In this document: in pieces, positions 35,801-50,131 of the stretch
Layout of the letters: every line of letters starts with the position of its first letter
How positions within the stretch are numbered: the first letter of the stretch is position 1
NCBI RefSeq assembly: GCF_013184545.1
Contig: NZ_JAAOJA010000001.1
Coordinates: forward strand, 124,001-188,000
DNA length: 64,000 bases
Direction: 5' to 3'
Origin: Pseudomonas tumuqii
GTDB taxonomy: Bacteria; Pseudomonadota; Gammaproteobacteria; Pseudomonadales; Pseudomonadaceae
The notes under the pieces: model-generated
Seen by the model: only the letters and a program-made list of their open reading frames with translations
Database searches by the model: none
What the model was told of the DNA's origin: nothing
Translations under genes and position numbers: made by a program

Positions 35801-37597
35801 TCACACCGGTGTCAGCGGCCAGAACCAGGGAATCACGAAACTGGCCACCACCCAGAGCAGCAGATTGAGCGGGATGCCGACCTTCATGAAGTCGGTGAAG
35901 CGGTAGCCGCCGGCGTTGTAGACGAAGGTGTTGGTCTGGTAGCCGATGGGGGTGGCGAAGCTGGCACTGGCGGCGAACATCACCGCGACCACGAAGGCCC
36001 GCGGATCGACGCCCAGGTGCTGGGCCATGCCGATGGCGATGGGGGTGACCAGCACCGCCACGGCGTTGTTCGACAGCACCTCGGTGAGGATCGAGGTGAA
36101 CAGGTAGATGAACGACAGCATCAGCAGCGGCCCGGCCCAGGGCATCAGGCCCATGACGTTGCCCACCATCAGGCTGACCAGGCCGACCTTGTCCATGGCG
36201 ATGCTGATCGCCAGCATGCCAAAGATCAGGCTGAGGATCTTCCAGTCCACCGCCTTGTAGGCGTCTTCCACATCCAGGCAGCGGGTCGCCAGCACGGCCA
36301 CCGCACCGATGATCGCCAGACCCTCGATCGGCATCACGCCGAAGGCGGCCAGGAGCATCACTGAAAGTGTGGCGATGATCGCAATCGGTGCCTTGTCGCG
36401 GCGGAAGGCGCGTTCCTGCACGGCGTTGAGGCTGATCAGTTCGCCGTTGTCGGCGAAGCGCTTGATCTGTGCCGGGGTGCCCTCGACCAGCATGACGTCG
36501 CCGAATTGCAGCTCGAAGTCGTCGAGGTTGCCCTGGATGTTCTCGTCCTGGCGGTGCACGGCGAGCACGGCGATGCCGTAGCGTGCGGTGAGGTCGAGGT
36601 CGCGCATCGGCCGGTGGCTGTAGCGCGAATTGCGCCCGACTATGGCCTCGGCGAGGATCACGTCGTGACTGCTGATGGTCTCGAAGGCGTCGCCGCGGTT
36701 GAACGTCAGGTGGCCGCTCTCGCGCAGCTCCACCACGTCTTTGACCTGGCCGTGCAGCACCAGGCGGTCGCCGCTGGCGAGCAGGGTGGCGTGGTCCGGT
36801 TCGGTCAGCTCCTGCTCTTCGCGAAACAGCTTGAGCACCTGCAAGCCGCTGCCGCCGTTGAGGTTGGCCTCGGCCAGGGTCTTGCCGACCACCGGCGAGT
36901 CGTGCGGTACCAGCAGTTCGGTCATGAAGGTGCGATCGAGGTCGGGGCGCAACTGCTTGGACAGGGTTTCGCGTTCGGGCAGCAGGTGGCGGCCGATGGT
37001 CAGCAGGTAGAGCATGCCGACGCTGGCGAGGATCAGCCCGGCGCCGGTGATCTCGAAGATGCCGAAGGGCGCCAGGCCGGCCTTGCGCGCCACCCCGTCG
37101 ACCAGGATGTTGGTCGAGGTGCCGATCATGGTCAGGGTGCCGCCGAGGATGGTGGCGTAGGACAGCGGGATCAGCAGTTTCGACGGCAGGGTGCCGGCGC
37201 GCCGGGCCAGGGAGATTGCCACCGGGGTGAGGATGGCCACCACCGGGGTGTTGTTCAGGCCGGCGGAAATCACCAGGGCGGTCAGGGTCAGGCCGGTGAG
37301 GACGCGGATCGGGCTGGTGCCGACCAGATCGCCCAGCCAGTTGCCCAGGGCGTCGATGCAGCCGGTGCGCTCCAGGGCGGCGGACAGCACGAACATGCAG
37401 GCGATGGTCACCGGCGCCGAGTTGGACAGCACGCTGAGCACCTCTTTGGGTTCCAGCAACTGGGTCACCAGCAGGGCGGCCACGGCAATCGCCGCGACTA
37501 TGTCCGGGCTCCACTTCTCGCGCACGAAGGCATACAGCACCCAGATCAGCAGGGCGCCGACAAACAGCAAGGGCAGGGGTAGCGAGTCCCAGAACAT
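35801..37597 (-). CDS. SLC13-family permease with RCK-C domains
   Basis: 598 residues. Two groups of membrane segments (SLC13/DASS or ArsB-type) flank a soluble middle with two TrkA-C/RCK-C modules (GKTLAEANLNGGSGL ... LASGDRLVLHG, and a second around ADNGELISL). The GTSTNILV motif near residue 170 and SNNAVAVLVTPIA are the paired hairpin motifs of this family; they would bind anion and sodium. Likely an anion (dicarboxylate or sulfate) uptake system with ligand-gated regulation. The start ATG 37597 (MFWDSLPLPLLFVGA) is likely; a longer frame to 37645 is possible. Confidence 0.85.
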   Translation of the reverse strand: MFWDSLPLPLLFVGALLIWVLYAFVREKWSPDIVAAIAVAALLVTQLLEPKEVLSVLSNSAPVTIACMFVLSAALERTGCIDALGNWLGDLVGTSPIRVLTGLTLTALVISAGLNNTPVVAILTPVAISLARRAGTLPSKLLIPLSYATILGGTLTMIGTSTNILVDGVARKAGLAPFGIFEITGAGLILASVGMLYLLTIGRHLLPERETLSKQLRPDLDRTFMTELLVPHDSPVVGKTLAEANLNGGSGLQVLKLFREEQELTEPDHATLLASGDRLVLHGQVKDVVELRESGHLTFNRGDAFETISSHDVILAEAIVGRNSRYSHRPMRDLDLTARYGIAVLAVHRQDENIQGNLDDFELQFGDVMLVEGTPAQIKRFADNGELISLNAVQERAFRRDKAPIAIIATLSVMLLAAFGVMPIEGLAIIGAVAVLATRCLDVEDAYKAVDWKILSLIFGMLAISIAMDKVGLVSLMVGNVMGLMPWAGPLLMLSFIYLFTSILTEVLSNNAVAVLVTPIAIGMAQHLGVDPRAFVVAVMFAASASFATPIGYQTNTFVYNAGGYRFTDFMKVGIPLNLLLWVVASFVIPWFWPLTPV

Positions 37598-37924
37598 GAA
37601 CGTCCTTAGCGTGCGAATCTCGTGTGAGGTAGCGGGCACGCTCAAGGGCGGCCATACGAGGCGCTGAAGATAAGGCTTGCTGCTTAGAGAGTCTAAGAAT
37701 GTTTGAGAAGGTTTATATGCCTTTTAGATTTAACGTGAAAGTCGCGCAGCGACGCCATCCTTATGTCCTTCTCCCTCCGGGAGAAGGTGGCGCGAAGCGC
37801 CGGATGAGGGAAACGGGCATGCCCGTTAATATTTAAGGCTGTACCGCCAGCCTGGCCGCGCACTGTCCCTGTGCCGTCAGGCATTGGCCGGTTAGGCTCG
37901 GGTTTTTCATGCGGGAGGTGAGCG
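37598..37924. other. 327-base gap with promoter-like AT-rich stretch and hairpins
   Basis: No gene was found here. An AT-rich stretch (about 37700-37740) lies upstream of the SLC13 permease and probably holds its promoter. A hairpin repeat follows at 37767-37827 (separate entry). The racemase ribosome site GGGAGGTG (37912-37919) closes the gap. Confidence 0.6.
37767..37827. repeat. CTTCTCCC-TCC-GGGAGAAG dispersed repeat with trailing palindrome
   Basis: CTTCTCCC/GGGAGAAG and GGCGC-GAA-GCGCC (37767-37810) form two adjacent hairpins of a kind found in many bacterial spacers (CCGGATGAGGG follows). Directly after lies the perfect 16-base palindrome AACGGGCATGCCCGTT (37812-37827). A related hairpin occurs at 47631-47657. 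Confidence 0.65.
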
Positions 37925-38635
37925 ATGCGGCAGTTAGGCATTATTGGCGGCATGAGCTGGGAGTCCACCGCGAGCTATTACCGTCTGCTCAATCAGGGCG
38001 TGCGTGAGCGTTTAGGCGGCCTGCACTCGGCGCCCCTGCTTTTGCATTCGGTGGATTTTGCCGGGATTGCCGCGCTGCAGAAACAGGGCGACTGGGACGC
38101 GGCCGGGCGACAATTGGCAGCTGCGGCCCAGGGCCTGGAGCGTGCCGGTGCGACGGCGCTGCTGCTGGCGACCAACACCATGCACAAGGTGGCGCCGGCC
38201 ATTGCGGCGGCGGTCGAGATTCCCCTGCTGCATATCGGCGATGCCGTCGGCCAGGCGCTGCAGCGCCAGGGCGTCACGCGCGCGGCCCTGCTCGGTACGC
38301 GCTTCACCCTGCAGGAGGATTTCTATCGCCAGCGTCTGGCCGAGCGCTTCGGCATTCAGGTGATCGTCCCCGCCCCGGCGCAGATCGAGGAGATCGACCG
38401 GGTGATTTTCGCCGAGCTGTGCCAGGGCCAATTCCAGGACAGCGCCCGGGCCTTCTACCTGGACTGTCTGGCGCAGCTGCAGGAGCAGGGCGCCGAGGTG
38501 GCGATTCTCGGCTGCACGGAGATCGGTCTGCTGCTCGAGGGCACAAACGCGGCGCTGCCGCTGCTCGACAGCACCGAGTTGCACGTGGCCATGGGGCTGG
38601 AGTGGCTGTTGGATGGCGCGGGCCGCGCAGGTTAG
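37925..38635 (+). CDS. Aspartate/glutamate racemase family protein (YgeA type)
   Basis: 236 residues, two-domain Asp/Glu racemase fold. The N-terminal motif IIGGMSWESTASYY and the second catalytic block GCTEIGLLL (Cys about residue 195) are present. The first catalytic motif reads LLLATNTMHK: a threonine stands where most racemases carry cysteine. This Thr/Cys pairing is that of E. coli YgeA, a broad-specificity racemase, so activity is expected, probably with non-standard amino acids. ATG 37925 follows GGGAGGTGAGCG. Stand-alone gene facing the SelO gene across a repeat. Confidence 0.87.
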   Translation: MRQLGIIGGMSWESTASYYRLLNQGVRERLGGLHSAPLLLHSVDFAGIAALQKQGDWDAAGRQLAAAAQGLERAGATALLLATNTMHKVAPAIAAAVEIPLLHIGDAVGQALQRQGVTRAALLGTRFTLQEDFYRQRLAERFGIQVIVPAPAQIEEIDRVIFAELCQGQFQDSARAFYLDCLAQLQEQGAEVAILGCTEIGLLLEGTNAALPLLDSTELHVAMGLEWLLDGAGRAG

Positions 38636-38658
38636 ATGCGTACATGCCGCGTGGCGAT

Positions 38659-38688
38659 GGGTATCGCTGCGCTCAACGCCATCCTACG
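38659..38688. repeat. Single arm of the GGGTATCGCTGCGCTCAACG repeat
   Basis: GGGTATCGCTGCGCTCAACG (38659-38678) repeats the arm found at 28496-28515, followed here by CCATCCTACGG. It lies in the spacer between two convergent genes. Confidence 0.65.
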
Positions 38689-38733
38689 GGTTGGTGGCCG
38701 CACCATCCTGCGTGATCGCTGAGCGCCGTCGCT

Positions 38734-43690
<4,957 letters not shown>

Positions 43691-43771
43691 GGTCGCGATC
43701 GGGCGGCTCGAAAAGATGTTGAGTTTAACAGGCTGCTGTAACGCTTGGCGCAGGAGGTTTGCCGCAGGGCG

Positions 43772-45517
43772 TCAGAGAAACAGACTTGGCCCCGGACGAC
43801 TGCCTTCGGGAAATTTGACGCCGACTTTACGGATCTTGTTCCCCTCCATCGCCGCCACCGTCCAGGTCAGGCCCTGCCATTCGACCTGGTCGCCGATCAC
43901 CGGTTCACCACCGATTTCATGGGCGATGAAACGCCCCAGGCTTTGCTGGCTGTTGATGCCGTCCAGTTTCAGGCCGTAGAGCGCGGCAACGGCGTCGAGT
44001 TCGGCATCGCCTTCGAGGACGAAATCGCCGAAGAAGCGCAGGTCCTGGCCACGCTTGGGGGCCTGGCTGAACAGTTTGCCCAGGGCCGGCAGGTCATGTT
44101 CGTGGCCAACCACGCAGAGCAGGTCGCCGGCCTCGAGCCGGGTGCTGCCGGAGGGATGGAGCAGTTCCTTGCCGCGAAACAGCGCGGCGATGCGCGTGCC
44201 GTCGGGCATCTTCAACTCGCGCAGGGCGGCACCGATGCACCATTTCTCCGCGCCCAGGCGGTAGATGAACAGCTCCCACTGGCTGGTCGGGTGCACGTCC
44301 AGGCCGGCACGCGACACCGGTGCCGGCTCCGGCGGCACGGTGACGCGCAACAGTTTTGCGGCCCAGGGCAGGCTGGTGCCCTGCAGCAGCAGGGAGACCA
44401 GCACGATGAAGAAGGCCACATTGAAGAACAGCTGCGCATTCGGCAGGCCGGCCATCAGCGGGAACACCGCGAGAATGATCGGCACCGCGCCACGCAAGCC
44501 GACCCAGGCGATAAAGGCGCGCTCGCGGTCATGGAAGCCCTTGAATGGCAGCAGGCCGAGAAAAATCGACAGCGGCCGGGCGAACAGGATCATCCACAGC
44601 GCCAGGCCCAGTGCCGGCAGGGCAATCGGCAACAGCTCATGGGGCGTGACCAGCAGGCCGAGCACCAGGAACATGCCGATCTGGGCCAGCCAGGCCAGGC
44701 CGTCGAGCATGTGCAGGATGCCGTGACGGGAGCGGATCGGCCGATAGCCGAGCAGCAGGCCGCACAGGTAGATGGCCAGAATGCCGCTGCCGCCTACGGC
44801 GTTGGTGATGGCGAAAATGATCAGCCCGCCGCTGACCACCAGCAAGGGATAGAGGCCGTTGGCCAGGTCCATGCGGTTGACCAGGTTGAGTAGCAGCCAG
44901 CCGCCGCCCAGGCCGAACAGCGCGCCTATGCCGAATTGCTGGAACAGTTGCAGGAGTAGCGACCAGCTCAGTCCATCCTGGCCGCTGGCAAGCATGGCGA
45001 TCAGGGTGACGGTGAGGAATACCGCCATCGGGTCGTTGCTGCCTGATTCGATTTCCAGGGTGGCGCTGACCCGTTCGTTGAGGCCGCGCCCGCCGAGCAG
45101 GCTGAATACCGCGGCGGCGTCGGTGGAGCCGACGATGGCACCGATCAGCAAGCCTTCCATCCAGCTCAGGTTGAACAGCCAGGCGGCGGCCATGCCGGTC
45201 AGCCCGGCGGTGACCAGCACCCCCACCGTGGCCAGCGACAAGGACGGCCACAGGGCCACGCGGAAACTGGAGACGCGGGTGCGCATGCCGCCATCGAGCA
45301 GAATGATCGCCAGGGCCAGGTTGCCCACCAGGTAGGCCAGCGGGTAGTTGTCGAAGAGGATGCCGCCGGGGCCGTCGGTGCCGGCGAGCATGCCGACGGC
45401 GAGGAAGATCACCAGGATGGGGATGCCGAAGCGCGCGCCAAAAGCGCTGACCAGGATGCTCAAGGCCACCAGCACTGCACCGATCAAGAACAGATTATTG
45501 ATGGTGCTGGCGTCCAA
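43772..45517 (-). CDS. cvrA: Potassium/proton antiporter CvrA (NhaP2)
   Basis: 581 residues: an N-terminal CPA1 exchanger with about 12 helices ([13 protein letters not shown] and [13 protein letters not shown] are the CPA1 Asp-containing motifs), then a TrkA-C/RCK domain and a C-terminal CorC-like domain ([18 protein letters not shown]). Name taken from the NhaP2/CvrA architecture. It should exchange potassium or sodium for protons and protect against osmotic/low-osmolarity stress. The gene order mscK-cvrA-acyl-CoA dehydrogenase matches P. aeruginosa. Confidence 0.87.
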   Translation of the reverse strand: MDASTINNLFLIGAVLVALSILVSAFGARFGIPILVIFLAVGMLAGTDGPGGILFDNYPLAYLVGNLALAIILLDGGMRTRVSSFRVALWPSLSLATVGVLVTAGLTGMAAAWLFNLSWMEGLLIGAIVGSTDAAAVFSLLGGRGLNERVSATLEIESGSNDPMAVFLTVTLIAMLASGQDGLSWSLLLQLFQQFGIGALFGLGGGWLLLNLVNRMDLANGLYPLLVVSGGLIIFAITNAVGGSGILAIYLCGLLLGYRPIRSRHGILHMLDGLAWLAQIGMFLVLGLLVTPHELLPIALPALGLALWMILFARPLSIFLGLLPFKGFHDRERAFIAWVGLRGAVPIILAVFPLMAGLPNAQLFFNVAFFIVLVSLLLQGTSLPWAAKLLRVTVPPEPAPVSRAGLDVHPTSQWELFIYRLGAEKWCIGAALRELKMPDGTRIAALFRGKELLHPSGSTRLEAGDLLCVVGHEHDLPALGKLFSQAPKRGQDLRFFGDFVLEGDAELDAVAALYGLKLDGINSQQSLGRFIAHEIGGEPVIGDQVEWQGLTWTVAAMEGNKIRKVGVKFPEGSRPGPSLFL

Positions 45518-45610
45518 GGAAGTGCTCCGGGCTGAAAGGCGACTGCACCTGTATGCATGATATGCATGGTGCGTGCCACGGATTCTAACCGCTGCCCTTG
45601 GCTTTCTGTC

Positions 45611-45638
45611 AAAAAAACGCCCGGCAGGTGCCGGGCGT
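45611..45638 (-). terminator. Terminator downstream of the acyl-CoA dehydrogenase gene
   Basis: ACGCCCGGC-AGGT-GCCGGGCGT stem (45617-45638) preceded by AAAAAAA on the plus strand, so a T-run follows it on the minus strand. It ends the minus-strand gene at 45662. Confidence 0.88.
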
Positions 45639-45661
45639 CTTGTCGCAGTATGCCGGGCTGC

Positions 45662-47464
45662 CTAGAACCAGGTGTCCTGCATACCCAGGCAGGTGTCGTC
45701 GCGGGCTTCGAGGATGGCCAGGTGGTGGTGGCAGCTCGGCACTTCCCAGGTCAGGAAGTAGCGCGCGGCCTGCAGCTTGCCTTTATAGAAGTCGGCGTCG
45801 GCCGGGTTGCCGGCCGCCAGGCCCTGTTCGGCCTTGATCGCCTGCTCCAGCCAGCGCCAGCCGATCACCATATGGCCGAAGACGTTCAGGTACAGCGCCG
45901 AGTTGGCCAGGCCCTGGTTGACCTTGCCGCTCAGCAAATCGCCAAGCAGCGCCAGGGTGACGGCGGACAGGCGCGTCAGCAGTTGCTCCAGCGGCTGGCG
46001 CAGGGCGTTCAGCGACTCGTAGGCGCTGGCCTGCTGGCAGCTGTCCTGGATCAGCTTGACCAGTTGCTTGAGCGCCGCGCCGCCGTTCATCGACACCTTG
46101 CGCCCGAGCAGGTCGAGCGACTGGATGCCGTGGGTGCCTTCATGGATCGGGTTGAGGCGGTTGTCGCGGTAGTACTGCTCCACCGGGTAATCACGGGTGT
46201 AGCCGTGGCCGCCGAGGATCTGGATCGCCAGCTCGTTGGCCTTGAGGCAGAACTCCGAGGGCCAGGATTTGACGATCGGGGTGAGCAGGTCCAGCAGTTC
46301 CAGGGCGATGCGCCGCTGCTCTTCGGTCTCCAGGGTCTGGGTGTCGTCGAACAGCCGCGCGGCATATAGGCCGAGGTCGAAGGCGCCCTCGACATAGGCC
46401 TTCTGGGTCAGCAGCATGCGCCGCACATCGGCGTGGTCGATGATCGCCACCTGGCTCGAGGTCGGGTCCTTGCCGTCCGGCAGGCGACCTTGCGGGCGTT
46501 GGCGGGCGTAGTCCAGCGAGTACAGGTAGCCGGCGTAGCCGAGCATCACCGCGCCCATGCCGACGCCGATGCGCGCCTCGTTCATCATCTGGAACATGTA
46601 CGCCAGGCCATGGTGCGGCTTGCCCACCAGATAGCCGACGCAGTCGCCGTTGTCGCCGAAGTTCAGTGCGGTGGAGGTGGTGCCGCGCCAACCCATCTTG
46701 TGGAACAGCCCGGCCAGGACCACGTCGTTGCGCTTGCCCAGCGAACCGTCGTCGTTGACCAGGAACTTGGGCACGATAAACAGGCTGATGCCCTTCACCC
46801 CGGGCGGCGCGTCCGGCAGCTTGGCCAGCACCATATGCACGATGTTCTCGCTCAATGGGTGGTCGCCGCCGGAGATGAAGATCTTGTTGCCCTTGAGCCG
46901 GTAAGTGCCGTCACCCGCTGGTTCGGCGCGGGTGCGCAGATCCGACAGGGATGAGCCGGCGTGGGGCTCGGTCAGGGCCATGGTGCCGAAGAAGCGGCCG
47001 TCGATCATCGGCTGCAGGAAGCGCTGCTTCTGCTCGGCGCTGCCGAAGGTCTCGATCAGGTTGGCCGCGCCCATGGTCAGGAACGGATAGGAGGTGGTCG
47101 CCGCGTTGGCCGACTGGAAGTGGGCGAAGCAGGCCTGCGAGAGCAGGTTGGGCAGCTGCATGCCGCCGGAGTCGAACTCGCGGGTGGCATTGAGGAAGCC
47201 GGCTTCGAGGAAGGCATCCACCGCCGGCTTGACCTCGGGGATCAGCACCGCCGCGCCGTCGACGTACTCGGGTTCGTGCTCGTCGTTCTTGCGGTTGTGC
47301 GGGGCGAACAAGTTCTCGGCGATGCTGCGGGCGGTGTCGATGGCCGCATCGAAGGTTTCGCGGCTGTGCTCGGCGAAGCGCTCGCGCTGGATCAGGGCTT
47401 CGGCATCGAGCACTTCGTAAAGCTCGAAGGCCAGGTTGCGGGAGCTGAGCAGGGACTCGGACAT
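45662..47464 (-). CDS. Acyl-CoA dehydrogenase (long C-terminal-extended type)
   Basis: 600 residues, larger than classical acyl-CoA dehydrogenases because of an added C-terminal domain. It carries the FAD/substrate motif MALTEPHAGSSLSDL and the later YTRDYPVEQYYRD and EGTHGIQSLDLLGRKV blocks, in which a Glu is the usual catalytic base. It desaturates an acyl-CoA at C2-C3 during beta-oxidation. Start at MSESLLSSRN. The P. aeruginosa equivalent sits at the same place between cvrA and the RlmJ gene. Confidence 0.9.
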   Translation of the reverse strand: MSESLLSSRNLAFELYEVLDAEALIQRERFAEHSRETFDAAIDTARSIAENLFAPHNRKNDEHEPEYVDGAAVLIPEVKPAVDAFLEAGFLNATREFDSGGMQLPNLLSQACFAHFQSANAATTSYPFLTMGAANLIETFGSAEQKQRFLQPMIDGRFFGTMALTEPHAGSSLSDLRTRAEPAGDGTYRLKGNKIFISGGDHPLSENIVHMVLAKLPDAPPGVKGISLFIVPKFLVNDDGSLGKRNDVVLAGLFHKMGWRGTTSTALNFGDNGDCVGYLVGKPHHGLAYMFQMMNEARIGVGMGAVMLGYAGYLYSLDYARQRPQGRLPDGKDPTSSQVAIIDHADVRRMLLTQKAYVEGAFDLGLYAARLFDDTQTLETEEQRRIALELLDLLTPIVKSWPSEFCLKANELAIQILGGHGYTRDYPVEQYYRDNRLNPIHEGTHGIQSLDLLGRKVSMNGGAALKQLVKLIQDSCQQASAYESLNALRQPLEQLLTRLSAVTLALLGDLLSGKVNQGLANSALYLNVFGHMVIGWRWLEQAIKAEQGLAAGNPADADFYKGKLQAARYFLTWEVPSCHHHLAILEARDDTCLGMQDTWF

Positions 47465-47699
47465 GGGCTACCTCCAATGGAATGGCGCCAGTCTAGGCCG
47501 CTGAATAATCAGCGCCTAGTTCCATCCATTGGCGTGATAAAGCTGCAAAACCTGCTCAACAGAGAGCGATGTGGCGGCTCTTGGTTTTTAGCTATGTGCC
47601 AGTTAGGCGTTGTATCGCCAGGTGCGAATTGCCCCTCTCCTTCGGGGGAGGAGGGGCCCATGGACGCAAGTCGGACATTCGCGCAGCAGCTTACAGCGC
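47465..47699. other. 235-base spacer upstream of the acyl-CoA dehydrogenase gene
   Basis: No gene seen. It holds the likely promoter of the acyl-CoA dehydrogenase and the GC-rich hairpin GCCCCTC ... GAGGGGC (47631-47657, loop TCCTTCGGGGGAG), of the same general sort as the repeat at 37767. Confidence 0.5.
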
Positions 47700-47909
47700 C
47701 TAGCCTTTGCCCTCGCTGCGCCGTCGCTCGGTCACCGGAATGCCGCCGATGCCCCAGTTGTCGGTGTCCACCTCGTCGATCACTACCACGGTGGTCGCCG
47801 GGTTTTTGCCCAGCACATCGACCAACAATTGGGTGGCGCCTTCGATCAATTGGCGTTTCTGCTCGGCGGTCGCGCCTTCGCGAGTGATCTTGATATTCAC
47901 ATAGGGCAT
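47700..47909 (-). CDS. 4-oxalocrotonate tautomerase family enzyme
   Basis: 69 residues. The sequence begins M-P-Y-V-N-I-K-I, so removal of Met exposes the N-terminal proline that is the catalytic base of this family. An arginine pattern follows in later segments (TERRRSEGKG tail). Usual 4-OT size is 60-80 residues. It probably tautomerises an enol acid from an aromatic pathway; there are no meta-cleavage genes nearby. ATG 47909 is chosen over an upstream frame. The gap to the upstream MFS gene is 4 bases, so the two are cotranscribed. Confidence 0.85.
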   Translation of the reverse strand: MPYVNIKITREGATAEQKRQLIEGATQLLVDVLGKNPATTVVVIDEVDTDNWGIGGIPVTERRRSEGKG

Positions 47910-47913
47910 TTCA

Positions 47914-49089
47914 TTACCTCCTTGCTGACTGAACGGGAACCGCAAACGACCAGGCCAAGGCCCAGATCAGCGCGGCGGCGCCGAGGGCGAAGCTTTGCCC
48001 GAGGCTGCCGCCCTGGGCCAGCCATTGCTCGGCCAGCCAGGGGCCGAGCAACTGGCTGCCGCCGTACAACGCGATCAATGCCGCCGACAGGCGCGGGCCT
48101 TGGTGCGGGTGCAGGCTGCGCGCCAGACGCTGGGTCAAAAACACACTACCGATAAAGCTGCCGCCAACCAGCACCGCGCAAAACAATACGCCGAATTGTC
48201 CCGGCCATAGCAACGGCGCGGCCGCGCCGAGTGCCTGGGTAGCGTAATTGGCGAGCAGCGCGCGGCGGTCGCCCAGGCGCGCGCCAAGATGATTCCACAG
48301 GGCGATGGAGGCCAGGCTGGCCAGTGCCGTCCAGCGCCAGGCGCCGCTCAACAGCGGGTCGCCCGGCGGTAGCTGTTCGCGAGCCAGGGCCGGTAGAAAG
48401 GTCATCGGCAGGATATAACCGAGGCCGGCGCCGGCATAGGCGAGAAACAGCGGGGTACTGGCGCGATCGAACAGCCTGGTGGTCGGCTGCCGGGCGGTCG
48501 AGACGTGGGGCTGCACCTTGAGTTGGCCAAGCAGGTAGGCGCTCAGCAGTGCTATCGGCAAGGCCAGGGCCGCGGCTGGCCACCAGCGCTGCGCGCCGCT
48601 GAGCCAGTGCGCCGGCCAGTCCGCCACGCCGCTGGACAACAACAGGCCGCCGCCCAAACCGAGATAGATCAAACCGCTCAGGCGCGTGCGCTGCTGCTGC
48701 GCCAGCCACTCCAGTACCAATGCCGGCGCCTGGACGAACACCACGCCATTGCTGATGCCGTTGGCCAGGCGCAGCAGGAGCAGGCTCTGGTAGTCTTCGG
48801 TGAAACCCTGGGCCAGGGTCAGCAAGGCATTCAGCAGCAGCGCCAGGGGCAGGGCGATGCGCATCCGCTTCGGCGCATGCAGGGCCAGAGCGAGCAGCGC
48901 GCCGAGCAGGTAACCGATGTAATTCCAGGTCGCCAGGCGGGCACCCTGTTCCAGGTTGAGCAAGCCGTCGTCAATCAGGTGCGGCAGCAGCGGGGTGAAG
49001 GCGAACCGGCCGAGACCATGCACCACCACCAGTGCGCTGGCGCCGGCGAGCAGGGCCAGGAAGATATGGCGCGGTTGGGCTGTGGTCAT
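47914..49089 (-). CDS. MFS transporter (YbfB/YjiJ-like)
   Basis: 391 residues with 12 hydrophobic segments and the N-terminal ALVVVHGLGRFAFTPLLPHLIDDG that is distinctive of the YbfB/YjiJ family (Gly-Arg-Phe-Ala motif). Probably an exporter of a small organic compound. It is transcribed away from the LysR gene across a 108-base region and runs on into the tautomerase gene, which suggests one regulated unit. Confidence 0.85.
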   Translation of the reverse strand: MTTAQPRHIFLALLAGASALVVVHGLGRFAFTPLLPHLIDDGLLNLEQGARLATWNYIGYLLGALLALALHAPKRMRIALPLALLLNALLTLAQGFTEDYQSLLLLRLANGISNGVVFVQAPALVLEWLAQQQRTRLSGLIYLGLGGGLLLSSGVADWPAHWLSGAQRWWPAAALALPIALLSAYLLGQLKVQPHVSTARQPTTRLFDRASTPLFLAYAGAGLGYILPMTFLPALAREQLPPGDPLLSGAWRWTALASLASIALWNHLGARLGDRRALLANYATQALGAAAPLLWPGQFGVLFCAVLVGGSFIGSVFLTQRLARSLHPHQGPRLSAALIALYGGSQLLGPWLAEQWLAQGGSLGQSFALGAAALIWALAWSFAVPVQSARR

Positions 49090-49197
49090 GGACGAGACGC
49101 CTGGGTCGAGGCCTCGAACCTTAGCGGTTGTAGCAATCCGACTGGTAATGAAAAATACTGCGCATGTTTCTCACTCAGAGTGAATCGGAGGCTGGCC

Positions 49198-50088
49198 ATG
49201 TCGTCCTGGGAAAGGCTCAATCCCCAATTGCTGCGGCATTTTCTTGCCCTTAGCCGCGCCGGCTCGCTGACCGCGGCCGCCCAGCAGCTGCACTGCGTGC
49301 CGTCGAATGTGTCGGCGCGGTTGCGTCAGTTGGAAAGCCAACTCGGCGCCGTATTGTTCCAGCGTCAGGCCCAGCGCTTGCGCCTGACCCCGGCGGGCGA
49401 GCGCCTGGTGACCTATGCCGAACAGTTGGAGCAGCTGTGCCAGGCCGCCTGGCGCAGCGTGCAGGAGGATGTCTGGGCCGGCGAATTGCGCCTGGGCTCG
49501 ATGGAAACCACCGCAGCGGTGCGTTTGCCCGAGGTGCTGGCGGCTTTTCATCGCGATGCGCCGCGGGTCGATGTCAGCCTGCTGACCGGCACCAGCCGCC
49601 ATCTGCTCGACCAGGTGCTGGCCGGGCGCCTGGACGCCGCCCTGATCGGCGGGCCCTTCGAGCATCCGTTGTTGGCTGCTGAGGTGATCTGGCGCGAGGA
49701 GCTGATGCTGGTGCTGCCCGCCCGCCCGGCCGGCGAGTCTTTGCTGCAGGGGCCGGTCAACCTGCTCGGCTTCCCCGCTGGCTGCCACTACCGCGAGCGC
49801 CTGGAGCAATGGAGCGAGCGCCATGCCCTGCAGGTCAGCGCGCGTCAGAGTTATGGGTCCATCGACGCCATACTCGGCGGTATTGCCGCCGGCATGGGCA
49901 TCGGTATGCTGCCGCGCAGCCTGTTGCAGCTGCACCCGCGCGGTCGGCTGGTGGCTGCAAAGGTCATCGACAACGACCTGGCCGCCGCACCGACCCTGCT
50001 GATGCGCCGCCGCGACGCCCCCAGTCACCCGGCCCTGGAGCATCTGCTCGAACTATTGCGCGCCCAGCCGCTGCAATCGGTCGCTTGA
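49198..50088 (+). CDS. LysR-family transcriptional regulator
   Basis: 296 residues. The N-terminal winged helix-turn-helix is LLRHFLALSRAGSLTAAAQQLHCVPSNVSARLRQLE, followed by the effector-binding domain with ELRLGSMETTAAVRLPEVLAAFH. ATG 49198 follows CGGAGG (GGAGG, 8 bases upstream). It is divergent from the MFS-tautomerase pair and most likely controls it, by the usual LysR arrangement. A very long upstream frame is a shadow of the MFS gene. Confidence 0.9.
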   Translation: MSSWERLNPQLLRHFLALSRAGSLTAAAQQLHCVPSNVSARLRQLESQLGAVLFQRQAQRLRLTPAGERLVTYAEQLEQLCQAAWRSVQEDVWAGELRLGSMETTAAVRLPEVLAAFHRDAPRVDVSLLTGTSRHLLDQVLAGRLDAALIGGPFEHPLLAAEVIWREELMLVLPARPAGESLLQGPVNLLGFPAGCHYRERLEQWSERHALQVSARQSYGSIDAILGGIAAGMGIGMLPRSLLQLHPRGRLVAAKVIDNDLAAAPTLLMRRRDAPSHPALEHLLELLRAQPLQSVA

Positions 50089-50131
50089 ATGAGGCGGCAA
50101 ACGTAAACTGTGCGGCCACAGGAGCCTGCCC

